Shown: piece by piece, positions 9,777 to 19,008 of the stretch
How positions within the stretch are numbered: position 1 is the stretch's first letter
Layout: every line of letters starts with the position of its first letter
Assembly (NCBI RefSeq): GCF_023073315.1
Contig: NZ_JADPJH010000033.1
Location: 124,001-188,000, forward strand
DNA length: 64,000 nucleotides
Origin: Bradyrhizobium sp. 1
Lineage (GTDB): Bacteria; Pseudomonadota; Alphaproteobacteria; Rhizobiales; Xanthobacteraceae
Reading direction: 5' to 3'
Made by a program: the position numbers and the translations under genes
Notes under the pieces: generated by a model
The model's input: the letters and a program-made list of their open reading frames with translations, nothing else
Database searches by the model: none
Told to the model about the DNA's origin: nothing

Positions 9777-9838
9777 ATCAAAACGATTCTAAACTGTAGT
9801 TTGAAACGGTTCTAAACGTAGATTGGACTCGTTCTAAA
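9777..9838. promoter_or_regulatory. Three iron-control-element-like sites (candidate Irr boxes)
   Basis: TTCTAAA occurs three times at 9787-9793, 9810-9816 and 9832-9838, at 23- and 22-bp spacing. Each has a three-base spacer (CGA, CGG, TCG) and a degenerate left arm. The best is TTTGAAACGGTTCTAAA (9800-9816). This fits the 7-3-7 palindrome TTTAGAA-N3-TTCTAAA that I recall for the Irr-bound iron control element of Bradyrhizobium. The block lies 110-160 nt upstream of the receptor start. Confidence 0.65.
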
Positions 9839-9882
9839 ACGAACGCGAGAAATGCCGCTGAATCAGCGCTCGCGTGCAGCCG

Positions 9883-10125
9883 TCAATCGCTGCTCGGCGG
9901 CTTCATCAGCGAGAACAATTCGTCGATGCTCTTTTGCGCCACCGCGCGCACACGATCGCTGTTGTCCATGCCGGCGATGTTGACGCCGTTGACGACCGCT
10001 TTGATCTCATCGCGGAAGTCGGTGAGGAAGCGCAAGGGATCGCGCTGCTCGTTGGCGACGCGCGCGATCAATCCCGTGATCAAGATCTGACACGCGATCA
10101 GCTTGCCGTTCAGTTCGTCCATCAT
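9883..10125 (-). CDS. Small conserved-type hypothetical protein
   Basis: An 80-aa, mostly helical soluble protein (MMDELNGKLI...). No domain is recognised. The frame extends to 10176, but the tandem ATGs at 10125/10122 have AAGGGGAG just upstream, so translation should start there. It is oriented with the iron operon and has its own candidate iron-control-like site at 10198. This suggests an iron-linked role, which is inference. Confidence 0.65.
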   Translation of the reverse strand: MMDELNGKLIACQILITGLIARVANEQRDPLRFLTDFRDEIKAVVNGVNIAGMDNSDRVRAVAQKSIDELFSLMKPPSSD

Positions 10126-10518
10126 ACGCTCCCCTTGTAGCGGGGCCGATATGACCGATGCCGATTTTCCTGACAACCGAAACGCCGCCCACCCGACTTA
10201 GAACCGTTCTCGAAAAGCGCAAATGCTGCGGCTCCGGGTCAAGCGATGCGCGACCTTCTCCAAACCCGTTCCGCTCCATCCACACCGTCTACGAGTGCTG
10301 CCTAATTTTTGCACGCTGATGGTTTGCGCCGGGAAAATGCAGCCTGCACACCGACGCGCCAGACGGTTGCCTAAGCAGTGCAAAGCTTTCCAATTGTTTA
10401 GGATTCTCAGCCGATAGTGCTGTTTACACTGGAACTTGGCGTGTATTATACAAGCGCGCTGGAACCCTATGATTGCCCCACAATTTGTCGTTTTGGGCAT
10501 ACGAGCCAACGAGCCGAT
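10126..10518. promoter_or_regulatory. Divergent intergenic region with one iron-control-like site
   Basis: 393 nt without a convincing gene separate the minus-strand 80-aa gene from the plus-strand RND operon. It holds CTTAGAACCGTTCTCGA (10197-10213), which matches the 7-3-7 iron-control pattern in 6 of 7 left and 5 of 7 right arm bases, about 72 nt upstream of the 80-aa gene. The stretch nearest 10519 is AT-richer and probably contains the RND promoter, but no clear box is called. Confidence 0.45.
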
Positions 10519-11691
10519 ATGAAAAAATCACGGCCGATACTCTGGATTGTCATCATCGCGGCCGTGGGTACCGCCGGTTACTACGGTTGGCAGAAATACG
10601 GCTCGCCCGAGGCCGGAAAAACCCAGACCGCACAGAAAGGCCCGCCCCGCCCGGCCGCCATTCCCGTGAGCGTCGCACCGGTCCAGAAGGCCGATTTCCC
10701 GGTCTACCTGACCGGTCTCGGCACGGTGCAGGGTTTCAACACCGTACAAGTCCGGACAAGGGTTGACGGCCAGATCGACAAGATCGCCTTCACCGAAGGC
10801 CAGATGGTCAACCAGGGCGACTTGCTGGTCGAGATCGACCCGCGCCCGTTCCAGGCCGTGCTCGACCAAGCCAAGGCCAAGAAGCAGCAGGACGAGGCCA
10901 ATCTCGCCAACGCCAATCTTGATCTTCAGCGCTACACCAAGCTCGGCGAATTCGCGACGCGGCAGCAGACCGACACCCAGCGCTCCACCGTCGCCCAGCT
11001 CACCGCCCAGATCGCCGCCGACGAGGCCTCGATCTCCAACGCCCAGACCCAGCTCGACTACACCCAGGTCAAGGCGCCGATCACCGGCGTCGCCGGCCTG
11101 CGCCAGGTCGACATCGGCAACATCGTCAATTCCTCGACGCAGACCGGCATCGTCACGATATCGCAGGTCGAGCCGATCTCGGTGATCTTCACCGCACCGG
11201 AGGATCAGCTCCCCTATATCAGCGAAGGCCAGAAGGCCGGCGCGCTGAAGGTGATCGCGTACACCACCGACGGCAAGAAGACGCTGGCCGAAGGCAAGCT
11301 TGCCGTCATCAACAACCAGGTCGATACGTCCAGCGGGACTATTCGGCTCAAGGCGGTGTTCGACAACAAGGACCACACGCTGTGGCCCGGACAGTCGGTT
11401 TCGACGCGCCTGCTGGTCCGGACGCTGAAGGATGCGACTGTGGTTCCGGATGACGCGGTTCAGCATTCGACCAATGGCCTCTACGCCTATACCGTCAATC
11501 AGGACAACAAGGCCGAAGTGCACAAGATCAAGGTGAGCTACGCCATCGACGGACGTTCGGTCGTCGACGAAGGCCTCACGCCCGGGCAGCAGGTCATTAC
11601 CGGCGGCCAGTTCAAGGTGCAGCCCGGAAGCGTTGTCTCGACGGCCGTGGCTAGCTCGGATCCAAGCCAGAACAAGGTACGACAGGAATGA
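10519..11691 (+). CDS. RND efflux periplasmic adaptor (MdtA-like)
   Basis: A 390-aa membrane fusion protein with an N-terminal membrane anchor (residues 9-24). A lipoyl/hairpin region follows (VRTRVDGQIDKIAFTEGQMV near 75-95, then a long coiled coil with Gln/Ala repeats), then beta-barrel and membrane-proximal domains. The start MKKSRPILW at 10519 is preferred over the open frame from 10417 because it gives a normal anchor. Its stop overlaps the permease start by 4 nt. Confidence 0.92.
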   Translation: MKKSRPILWIVIIAAVGTAGYYGWQKYGSPEAGKTQTAQKGPPRPAAIPVSVAPVQKADFPVYLTGLGTVQGFNTVQVRTRVDGQIDKIAFTEGQMVNQGDLLVEIDPRPFQAVLDQAKAKKQQDEANLANANLDLQRYTKLGEFATRQQTDTQRSTVAQLTAQIAADEASISNAQTQLDYTQVKAPITGVAGLRQVDIGNIVNSSTQTGIVTISQVEPISVIFTAPEDQLPYISEGQKAGALKVIAYTTDGKKTLAEGKLAVINNQVDTSSGTIRLKAVFDNKDHTLWPGQSVSTRLLVRTLKDATVVPDDAVQHSTNGLYAYTVNQDNKAEVHKIKVSYAIDGRSVVDEGLTPGQQVITGGQFKVQPGSVVSTAVASSDPSQNKVRQE

Positions 11692-14600
11692 CCGAGGGCG
11701 GGATTTCGGCACCTTTCATCCGTTATCCCATCGGCACCTCGCTGCTGATGGCCGGCATTCTCTTCGTCGGTCTCGTCGCCTATCCCCTGCTGCCGGTCGC
11801 GCCGCTGCCGCAGGTGGACTTCCCGACCATCCAGATCACGGCCAATTTGCCGGGCGGCAGCCCGGAGACGATGGCCTCGTCCGTGGCGCAGCCGCTGGAG
11901 CGCCAGTTCGCGCAAATCCCCGGCATCGCCCAGATGACCTCGACGAGCTATCTCGGCACCGCCTCGATCACCATCCAGTTCGACCTCAACCGCAGCATCG
12001 ACGGCGCCGCCAACGACGTGCAGGGCGCGATCAACGCCGCCAGCGGCCAGTTGCCGAAGAACCTGCCCTCGCCGCCGACCTATCGCAAGGTCAACCCGGC
12101 CGACGCGCCGATCCTGCTGCTGTCGGCGACGTCGGAGACGATGCCGCTCACCAGCGTCAGCGACGCCGTCGACGCCCAGCTTGCCCAGCAGATCAGCCAG
12201 CTCTCCGGCGTCGCGCAGGTCTTCATCGGCGGCCAGCAGAAGCCCTCCATCCGCATTCAGATCGACCCGGCAAAACTCGTCGCCAAGGGCCTGTCGATGG
12301 AGGACGTGCGCAGCCAGATCGCGATCACCACGGTCGATAGCCCCAAGGGCAACATCGACGGACCCAAGCGCGCCTACACGATCTACGCCAACGACCAGCT
12401 CACCCAGTCCAAGGACTGGAACGACGTCATCATCGCCTATCGCAACGGCGGCCCGTTGCGAATTCGCGACATCGGCCAGGCGGTCAGCGGCGCCGAAGAC
12501 GCCAAGCAGGCGGCCTGGGCCAACGGCAAGCGTGGCGTGTTCCTGGTGGTGTTCAAGCAGCCGGGCGCCAACGTCATCGAGACCGTCGACAGGATCAAGG
12601 CGACGCTGCCCCGCCTCGTCGCGGCGATCCCGCCCGCGATCAAGATCGAGCTGATCAGCGATCGCACCACGACGATCCGCGCCGCCGTCGAAGACGTCCA
12701 GTTCACGCTGCTCCTGACCATCGGCCTCGTGGTCATGGTCATCTTCGTCTTCCTGCGCAGCTTCTGGGCGACGGTCATTCCCACCATCACGGTTCCGCTG
12801 GCGCTATTGGGCGCGTGCGCCCTGATGTGGGTCTGGGGCTATTCGCTCGACAATCTGTCGCTGATGGCGCTCACCATCGCGGTCGGATTCGTCGTCGACG
12901 ACGCCATCGTGATGCTCGAGAACATCACGCGTTATATCGAAGAAGGCGAATCGCCGATGGCGGCGGCCTTCAGGGGCTCCAAGGAAATCGGCTTCACCAT
13001 CGTCTCGATCAGTATCTCGCTGGTCGCGGTGCTGATCCCGCTGCTGCTGATGGGCGGCATCATCGGGCGCCTGTTCCGTGAATTCGCCGTCGTGCTGGCG
13101 ATGACCATCTTCGTCTCGATGTTCGTGTCGCTGACGTTGACGCCGATGATGGCCTCGCGCTTCCTGCGCGCCCATGGCGAGGTCACCCACGGCAAGTTCT
13201 ACCAGTGGAGCGAAGCCGCTTTCGACGGGATGCTGCGCGGCTACGAATATGTGCTCGACCATGCGATGGCCTGGCGCCGCACCACGCTCACGATCTTCTT
13301 CGCCACGCTCGCTTTGTCGGTCTATTTGTTCATCCTGATTCCGAAGGGCTTTTTCCCGCAGCAGGACGTCGGCCTGATCACCGCGACCTCCGAAGCCTCG
13401 CAGGACATCTCCTTCGCCGAGATGCAGCGGCGCCAGGTCGAGCTCGGCAAGATCGTGATGGAAGATCCCGATATCGCCACGATCGCGATGAACATCGGCG
13501 GCAGCGGCCGCGCCGGCAACAACGGCAACATGTTCATCACGCTGAAGCCACGCGACCAGCGCGAGGCCTCGGCACAGCAGATCATCGCGCGACTGCGTCC
13601 CAAGCTCGAGAAGGTGTCGGGCGCCCGCCTCTACATGCAGGCGGCCCAGGACGTCCGGCTCGGCGGCCGGCCGACGCGCACGCAGTTCGAATTCACCCTG
13701 CAGGATGCCGATCTCGTCGAGCTCAACGACTGGGCGCCGAAGATTCTCGCCAAGATGGCGACGCTGCCGGAGCTGCGCGACGTCGCGACCGACCAGCAGA
13801 CGCAAGGCACCACGGTCCAGCTCAAGATCAACCGCGACACCGCCGCCCGCTACGGCATCCAGCCGCAGCTGATCGACGACACGCTGTATGACGCTTTCGG
13901 ACAGCGGCAGGTCACGCAGTATTTCACCCAGCTCAACACCTACAAGGTGATCCTCGAGATCCTGCCCGAGATGCAGGGCAGCCTCGAGAGCCTGAACAAG
14001 CTCTATCTGAAATCCCCGCTGACCGGCGACCAGGTGCCGCTGTCGACCTTCGCGACCTGGTCCACCGATCCGGTCCGGCCGCTCTCGATCAGCCACCAGG
14101 GCCAATTCCCGGCGATCACGATCAGCTTCAATCTCGGCCAGGGCGTCGCGCTCGGCCAGGCCACCGAGGCCGTGCAGAAGGCGATGGCCGATCTCGGCGC
14201 ACCGCCGACGCTGAATTCGAGCTTCCAGGGCACCGCACAGGCGTTCCAGCAGTCGCTCGGCACCGTGCCGCTGCTGATCCTCGCAGCCCTCGTCGTGGTC
14301 TATCTGATCCTCGGCATTCTCTACGAGAGCTACATCCATCCGATCACGATTCTATCGACCCTGCCCTCGGCCGGCGTCGGTGCGCTCGCGATCCTGATGG
14401 CGGCCGGCTTCGAGTTCAGCCTGATTGCCTTGATCGGAGTCATCCTGCTGATCGGCATCGTGAAGAAGAACGGCATCATGATGGTCGACTTCGCGATCGC
14501 CGCCGAGCGCGACGGGAGGACACCAGAGGAATCCATCCGCCAGGCCGCGCTGCTGCGCTTCCGCCCGATCATGATGACCACGATGGCCGCGCTGCTCGGC

Positions 14601-14831
14601 GGTGTGCCCTTGATGCTCGGCCACGGCACCGGCGCCGAAATCCGCCAGCCGCTCGGCTACGCCATGGTCGGCGGCCTGATCGTCAGCCAGGCGCTGACGC
14701 TGTTCACGACGCCCGTCATCTATCTCTATCTCGACAGGCTCAACAACTGGTTCTCTGACTGGGGCCGTTCGGATGACGACGAAGGCCACGAGACGCCCGA
14801 GCACGGCACCGTCAAGCAAGCCGCCGAGTAA
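11688..14831 (+). CDS. RND multidrug efflux permease (MdtB/MdtC-like)
   Basis: A 1047-aa resistance-nodulation-division transporter with 12 membrane helices and two large periplasmic loops. The proton-relay aspartates lie in TIAVGFVVDDAIVMLENI (about residue 405). The N-terminus (ISAPFIRYPIGTSLLMAGIL) and porter domains resemble the MdtB/MdtC branch. Only one permease is present, so it may form a homotrimer. No outer-membrane TolC-type gene is nearby, so one must come from elsewhere. Confidence 0.93.
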   Translation: MTEGGISAPFIRYPIGTSLLMAGILFVGLVAYPLLPVAPLPQVDFPTIQITANLPGGSPETMASSVAQPLERQFAQIPGIAQMTSTSYLGTASITIQFDLNRSIDGAANDVQGAINAASGQLPKNLPSPPTYRKVNPADAPILLLSATSETMPLTSVSDAVDAQLAQQISQLSGVAQVFIGGQQKPSIRIQIDPAKLVAKGLSMEDVRSQIAITTVDSPKGNIDGPKRAYTIYANDQLTQSKDWNDVIIAYRNGGPLRIRDIGQAVSGAEDAKQAAWANGKRGVFLVVFKQPGANVIETVDRIKATLPRLVAAIPPAIKIELISDRTTTIRAAVEDVQFTLLLTIGLVVMVIFVFLRSFWATVIPTITVPLALLGACALMWVWGYSLDNLSLMALTIAVGFVVDDAIVMLENITRYIEEGESPMAAAFRGSKEIGFTIVSISISLVAVLIPLLLMGGIIGRLFREFAVVLAMTIFVSMFVSLTLTPMMASRFLRAHGEVTHGKFYQWSEAAFDGMLRGYEYVLDHAMAWRRTTLTIFFATLALSVYLFILIPKGFFPQQDVGLITATSEASQDISFAEMQRRQVELGKIVMEDPDIATIAMNIGGSGRAGNNGNMFITLKPRDQREASAQQIIARLRPKLEKVSGARLYMQAAQDVRLGGRPTRTQFEFTLQDADLVELNDWAPKILAKMATLPELRDVATDQQTQGTTVQLKINRDTAARYGIQPQLIDDTLYDAFGQRQVTQYFTQLNTYKVILEILPEMQGSLESLNKLYLKSPLTGDQVPLSTFATWSTDPVRPLSISHQGQFPAITISFNLGQGVALGQATEAVQKAMADLGAPPTLNSSFQGTAQAFQQSLGTVPLLILAALVVVYLILGILYESYIHPITILSTLPSAGVGALAILMAAGFEFSLIALIGVILLIGIVKKNGIMMVDFAIAAERDGRTPEESIRQAALLRFRPIMMTTMAALLGGVPLMLGHGTGAEIRQPLGYAMVGGLIVSQALTLFTTPVIYLYLDRLNNWFSDWGRSDDDEGHETPEHGTVKQAAE

Positions 14832-14895
14832 GCTTGCACCACGGCTCCCGCGACGCTACAGCGGGGCCCTCGGTTCACGCCAACGTGGTTTCGTC

Positions 14896-15468
14896 ATGCT
14901 CATGCAATTCCGACTTGTCGCCCTCGCCGCCGCGCTCCTGTTGTCGACGGGCACCGCTTATGCCCAGCAAGGCGCCAAGAAGAACGCTGCCCCTCCTGCC
15001 CCGGCCGCGCAGCCCGCGCCCGCCCCGACGCAGCCACAGGCTGACGGTGCTCCGGCGCAGCAGGCGGGCTGGGTCGTACGCTGCACCAGCGTCAGCCGCG
15101 ATGCGCCGCTCGAATGCGCGATGGAGCAGAACGCGGTGCTGACCAAGACCGGCCAGACCATCGTTCTGATCAACATCCGCATCGCGCCCGACACCCGCAC
15201 GCCGGTGGCGCTGCTGCAATTGCCGCTCGGCCTCAACCTGCCCGTCGGCGCAAAACTCCAGGTCGACGAGGGCAAGGCGGTCGACCTCCAGATCCAGACC
15301 TGCGAGAACCGCGGCTGCTACGCCTCGACGCCGATCGCACCAGACCTGCTCGCAACCTTGCGGTCAGGCAAGCAGTTGAAGGTCGCCTTCCAGAACATGG
15401 CCAAGGAGACCATCGCGATCCCGATGCCGCTGGGTGATTTCGGGGCGGCCTACGACAAGATCAAGTAA
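14896..15468 (+). CDS. Invasion-associated locus B (IalB) family protein
   Basis: A 190-aa secreted protein with a signal peptide ending TAYAQQ (residue ~23), a Pro/Ala/Gln linker and an IalB domain. Conserved Cys residues lie in VVRCTSVSRDAPLECAMEQ and TCENRGCYAST. The ATG at 14896 is chosen because it opens the signal peptide, although the frame runs back into the permease gene. IalB proteins are periplasmic or outer-membrane proteins of uncertain biochemical role. It follows the pump by 64 nt. Confidence 0.85.
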   Translation: MLMQFRLVALAAALLLSTGTAYAQQGAKKNAAPPAPAAQPAPAPTQPQADGAPAQQAGWVVRCTSVSRDAPLECAMEQNAVLTKTGQTIVLINIRIAPDTRTPVALLQLPLGLNLPVGAKLQVDEGKAVDLQIQTCENRGCYASTPIAPDLLATLRSGKQLKVAFQNMAKETIAIPMPLGDFGAAYDKIK

Positions 15469-15489
15469 GCCGCGCTTTCCGGTAGCGCC

Positions 15490-15510
15490 GGGCGGCTTCC
15501 CGAGCCGCCC
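15490..15510 (+). terminator. Hairpin after the IalB gene
   Basis: GGGCGGCT and AGCCGCCC form a perfect 8-bp stem around a 5-nt loop, 22 nt past the IalB stop. Only a short T-poor tail (TTGCTGGTCT) follows, so intrinsic termination may be partial. Confidence 0.5.
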
Positions 15511-15562
15511 TTGCTGGTCTACCCTGCCGCCGCAGTCAGGTCCCCTGCGTCGGCGGTGAAGC

Positions 15563-15931
15563 ATGGCAAACCAAAGGTCAGATCCCAATCGGCTTGGTCT
15601 TTTGATCATCCTGCTTGGAATGATTGGCGTGACCGAGGTCGCCGAGGCGCAGTCGCAGCCGCCGGCTCCGCCTACGATCAATAACGTCAAGGTCCGGCCC
15701 AGCTACGAGCGAACCGACAGTGGTTGGTCGCCGACACCCTATGTCGGCAAATCGCTGCCCGCCTCCGATGTGAAGCACGTTCGCACCTCACACGAACGAA
15801 TGACGGGAAGCGGCAATGGCATTCTCAACGCCTCAGACGCCAACCGCATTCGCACGACGCGCGAGCGCGCGACCGATGATTCCACTCCTCCGGCTTTCGC
15901 GCCGCTGATCCCGCCTCCCGGCCAGCAGTAA
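15563..15931 (+). CDS. Small secreted hypothetical protein
   Basis: A 122-aa protein with an N-terminal signal-like segment (LGLLIILLGMIGVTEVAEAQ, residues 11-30). The mature part is Pro/Ser/Arg-rich and of low complexity, carrying two related motifs, VRTSHERMTG and IRTTRERATD, about 23 residues apart. No family is recognised. It ends 13 nt before the convergent arylsulfatase gene. The signal peptide and internal repeat support a real gene. Confidence 0.55.
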   Translation: MANQRSDPNRLGLLIILLGMIGVTEVAEAQSQPPAPPTINNVKVRPSYERTDSGWSPTPYVGKSLPASDVKHVRTSHERMTGSGNGILNASDANRIRTTRERATDDSTPPAFAPLIPPPGQQ

Positions 15932-15944
15932 GTGCGCGTAGTGC

Positions 15945-18233
15945 TTACTGCCGTGCCATCTGCGCATTGCCGACGGCATCGCCGTCGAGCTTCTGATCGT
16001 TGTGCATGGTGACGGTGACGCGCGAGAGCCTGCCCTCGAATTCGAACGGCGCCTCATAGTGCGACACCGGGCTGCCGCGGTCGCGGCCGATGTCGAGGCC
16101 GGACCACGAGATCAGCGTGTGGAAGCCGAGCTGGGTCTGGAGTGAGCCCACCGCCTCGCCGTCGATCAGCAGCGTGTATGCGGTGAGGCCGGTGCGCGAG
16201 CCTTTCGCGGGCGGCTCCTTGCGCAGGAGACGCTCGACGTGCACCCCGAGCCGCCGCGCGCCTGACGGCACTGTGTGCTCAGAACGCACGATCTGGTGGC
16301 TGCCACCGATGTTGAGGTCGTGCACGAGATGGCCATCGCTGACATAGAGGCTGTAGCCCGAGGTCGCATCGCCATGCGAGATCAGCACGCCGTCGGCGCC
16401 CTGCTCGTCGATCTCGACATGCGCCTCGATGGTGTAGCTGCGGCTGCGAACGTCGGGCGCGACGTCGGTCGGCACGTGCCCCATGCCGGCGTGGAAGACG
16501 AAATGGTGACGCGCACCGTGGAAGCGCGCGGCGTTCTCGGCAAAGCGAGGGCCGAAGCGATCGTCGAGCGGCAGCACCTTGTGCTTCTCGGCCTCCGCCC
16601 ACCATGTCGCGATCATCGTTGTCAGCCGCTCCGGCTCCTTGGCCGCAAGATCGTTGGTCTCGGAGAAGTCCTCGTCGAGATGGAACAGCTCCCATTTGTC
16701 GCTCTCGAACGGCGTGCCCGACGGATGGAAAGCAACCGCCTTCCACCCCGCCTGCCAGAGACCGCGATGACCGAACATCTCGAAATATTGCGCCGAGCTT
16801 TTTGAGGGCGCGGACGCATCGTTGATCGAGCGCGCAAAGCTCTCGCCTTCAAGCGGCATCTGCGAGCAGCCCGCGATCGTCTTGGGCGGCTCGATGCCGA
16901 TCAGTTCCAGCAGCGTTGGCGTGAGATCGCTGGCGTGGACGAACTGGTGCCGCAGCTCGCCCTTGGCTGCGATGCGCTTCGGCCAGTTGACGACGAAGGG
17001 ATCGCGGATGCCGCCGCCATGGGTGTTCTGCTTGTAGCGCCGCAGCGGCGTATTCGACGCCATCGCCCAGCCGTGCGGGAAATTGCTGTGGGTGTCGGGC
17101 CCGCCGATATCGTCGATACGGCTGAGCTTTTCCGCGATCGGCTCCGGCTTGAAGTTGAACGGCCCCATCGCGTTGACGAAGCCGAGCGGCCCACCCTCCT
17201 GGCTCGCGCCATTGTCGGACATCACGATGATCGCGGTGTTGTCGCGGATGCCGGCCGTCTCCAGGAACGCGACGAGGCGCGCGAGATGGCGATCGGAATG
17301 GTCGAGCATGCCGGCGAAGGCTGCCTGCAGGCGGGTAAAGACGCGACGTTCATCGGCCGAATGCTCCTCCCAGCCCTTCACGCCGTCATTGCGCGCCGGC
17401 ATCCGCGTATCCTGCGGCACCAGCCCCATCGCTTTCTGACGCGCGAGACGCTGCTCGCGCTCGACGTCCCAGCCGTGCGCGAACGAGGCGTCGTAGCTCG
17501 TGATGATGTCCTTCGGCGCCTGATGCGGCGCGTGGCAGGCGCCGAGCGCGACCCAGGTCAGCCAGGGAACGTCCGGACGATCGGCGACGTGATCGCCGAT
17601 GAAGCGGATCGACTGGTCGATCAGATCCTCGGTCAGGTGATAGCCGTCGGCATAGGTGCCGGGCGGATCAATGTGCGTGTTGTCGGAGACGAGCTCGGGT
17701 GCGTACTGGTCGGTCTCGGCGTCGAGGAAGCCGTAGAAGCGGTCAAAACCGCGCCCGAGCGGCCAGCCGTCGAACGGTCCGGTGGCGCCGCTCTCGGTCA
17801 GCGGCGTGACGTGCCATTTGCCGACCATGTAATTGCGATAGCCGTGCACGCGCAGCATCTCGGCGAGCGTCCCCGCCTCGCGCGCGATCTTGCCGCGATA
17901 ACCGGGATAGCCCGAGTCGAAATTGGCGAGACAGCCGACGCCGACCGAATGATGGTTGCGCCCGGTGAGCAGCGCCGCGCGCGTCGTCGAGCACATCGCC
18001 GTGGTGTGGAAGCCGCTGTAGCGCAGGCCCTCCGCGGCGAGCCTGTCGATGGTCGGCGTCTTGATCGCCGAACCGTAGCAGCCGAAATCGGAGAAGCCGA
18101 CATCGTCGAACAGCACGACCAGGATGTTCGGCGCGCCTTCGGGTGGCCTCGGCGCTTCCGGCCACCAGGGTTTTGAGTCAGCAACCGTCTTGCCGACGAT
18201 GCCACGGAACGGCGTGCCGCTGCCTGCGCTCAT
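15945..18233 (-). CDS. Arylsulfatase
   Basis: A 762-aa sulfatase that hydrolyses sulfate esters. Metal-binding DDVGFSDFGCYG lies near residues 43-54. The formylglycine site is Cys81 in CSTTRAALLTGR, where Thr stands in the place of the usual Pro/Ala and second Ser. The start is ATG 18233, with GGAGGAGCAG directly upstream, rather than 18278. The C-terminal ~200 residues form an added beta-rich domain. No export signal is seen, so it may be cytoplasmic. It is divergent from a TetR gene and next to an ABC importer. Confidence 0.9.
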   Translation of the reverse strand: MSAGSGTPFRGIVGKTVADSKPWWPEAPRPPEGAPNILVVLFDDVGFSDFGCYGSAIKTPTIDRLAAEGLRYSGFHTTAMCSTTRAALLTGRNHHSVGVGCLANFDSGYPGYRGKIAREAGTLAEMLRVHGYRNYMVGKWHVTPLTESGATGPFDGWPLGRGFDRFYGFLDAETDQYAPELVSDNTHIDPPGTYADGYHLTEDLIDQSIRFIGDHVADRPDVPWLTWVALGACHAPHQAPKDIITSYDASFAHGWDVEREQRLARQKAMGLVPQDTRMPARNDGVKGWEEHSADERRVFTRLQAAFAGMLDHSDRHLARLVAFLETAGIRDNTAIIVMSDNGASQEGGPLGFVNAMGPFNFKPEPIAEKLSRIDDIGGPDTHSNFPHGWAMASNTPLRRYKQNTHGGGIRDPFVVNWPKRIAAKGELRHQFVHASDLTPTLLELIGIEPPKTIAGCSQMPLEGESFARSINDASAPSKSSAQYFEMFGHRGLWQAGWKAVAFHPSGTPFESDKWELFHLDEDFSETNDLAAKEPERLTTMIATWWAEAEKHKVLPLDDRFGPRFAENAARFHGARHHFVFHAGMGHVPTDVAPDVRSRSYTIEAHVEIDEQGADGVLISHGDATSGYSLYVSDGHLVHDLNIGGSHQIVRSEHTVPSGARRLGVHVERLLRKEPPAKGSRTGLTAYTLLIDGEAVGSLQTQLGFHTLISWSGLDIGRDRGSPVSHYEAPFEFEGRLSRVTVTMHNDQKLDGDAVGNAQMARQ

Positions 18234-18285
18234 CTGCTCCTCCCTGTGCATTTGGCCGCCGCGGTTGACCTGCGGCATGCTCCTG

Positions 18286-18306
18286 AATTATAATCCGAAT
18301 TATGAT
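18286..18306. promoter_or_regulatory. AT-rich direct-repeat operator between arylsulfatase and TetR
   Basis: AATTATAAT (18286-18294) recurs as AATTATGAT (18298-18306), a 12-bp period. The core TAATCCGAATTA (18291-18302) is nearly palindromic. It lies in the 88-nt divergent gap and is strikingly AT-rich against the background. It is the natural binding site for the adjacent TetR protein; binding is inferred. Confidence 0.5.
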
Positions 18307-18321
18307 TAGGATTTAGCGCGA

Positions 18322-19008
18322 ATGCAAGCACGGATGCGGCCATTTTCGAAGGAGTCCGGGGCACGCGATCTCGACCTGCCGGGCGTCGCCCCGTCACGGC
18401 AGAAGCGCAGCCGCGAGACCACGCTCGCGCTGCTGCGCGCTGGCGCCGACATGCTGCGCACGCGCAGCCTCGCAGAGCTGTCGATCGAGGCACTCTGCAC
18501 CGAGGTCGGCGCGACCGTCGGCGCCTTCTACAGCCGCTTCGAGAGCAAGGAGGCCTATTTCAATGCCCTGATGGCGCTGGCCGCGCGCGACGGCGAGCAG
18601 CGGCTCGGCGACATCAGGCGGCCGTCGCCGGATACGAGCCTCGACAAGCTCTGCCACATCATCATCAGCGGCATCATCGGCTGGATACGCAATCACGAAG
18701 GCGTCCTGCGCGCCGCGCTTCAGCACGACGACACCCGCCCGGACAAATGGACGCCGTTCAAGGCGCTCGCGAAAGCCACCACGATGCGTGCGACCCCTCT
18801 CCTGCTGCCGGCCATGGGCAAAGGACGCAAGGCCGCAAAAACCCGCGCCATCGCAATTGGCTTCCAAATCGTGCTGGGCACGCTGGTGAATGCGATCCTC
18901 AACGATCCCGGACCGCTGTCGCTGCGGTCGAAGGAGATGGAGACGCGGCTGGCCGGTTGCTTGTTGTTGCTGCTTGAGGCGGAGGTCGGTCAGCCCACCC
19001 CGAGATAG
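18322..19008 (+). CDS. TetR/AcrR family transcriptional regulator
   Basis: A 228-aa regulator. The helix-turn-helix spans about residues 33-80 (TLALLRAGADMLRTRSLAEL, then ATVGAFYSRFESKEAYFNAL). The C-terminal ligand domain is variable. It is transcribed away from the arylsulfatase across a short AT-rich gap and so probably controls it and itself. Its last 19 nt overlap the end of the convergent livF-type gene. Confidence 0.88.
   Translation: MQARMRPFSKESGARDLDLPGVAPSRQKRSRETTLALLRAGADMLRTRSLAELSIEALCTEVGATVGAFYSRFESKEAYFNALMALAARDGEQRLGDIRRPSPDTSLDKLCHIIISGIIGWIRNHEGVLRAALQHDDTRPDKWTPFKALAKATTMRATPLLLPAMGKGRKAAKTRAIAIGFQIVLGTLVNAILNDPGPLSLRSKEMETRLAGCLLLLLEAEVGQPTPR

Noticed and set aside
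10223..10509. Short frames on both strands in the gap before the RND operon
   Set aside because: No ribosome site, Arg/Cys-rich composition and no coherent fold; treated as intergenic.
12804..14339. 511-aa minus-strand frame opposite the RND permease
   Set aside because: Highly charged low-complexity His/Asp/Arg composition typical of antisense frames; the permease accounts for the DNA.
16935..18176. 413-aa plus-strand frame opposite the arylsulfatase
   Set aside because: Antisense shadow; the sulfatase motifs on the minus strand are decisive.
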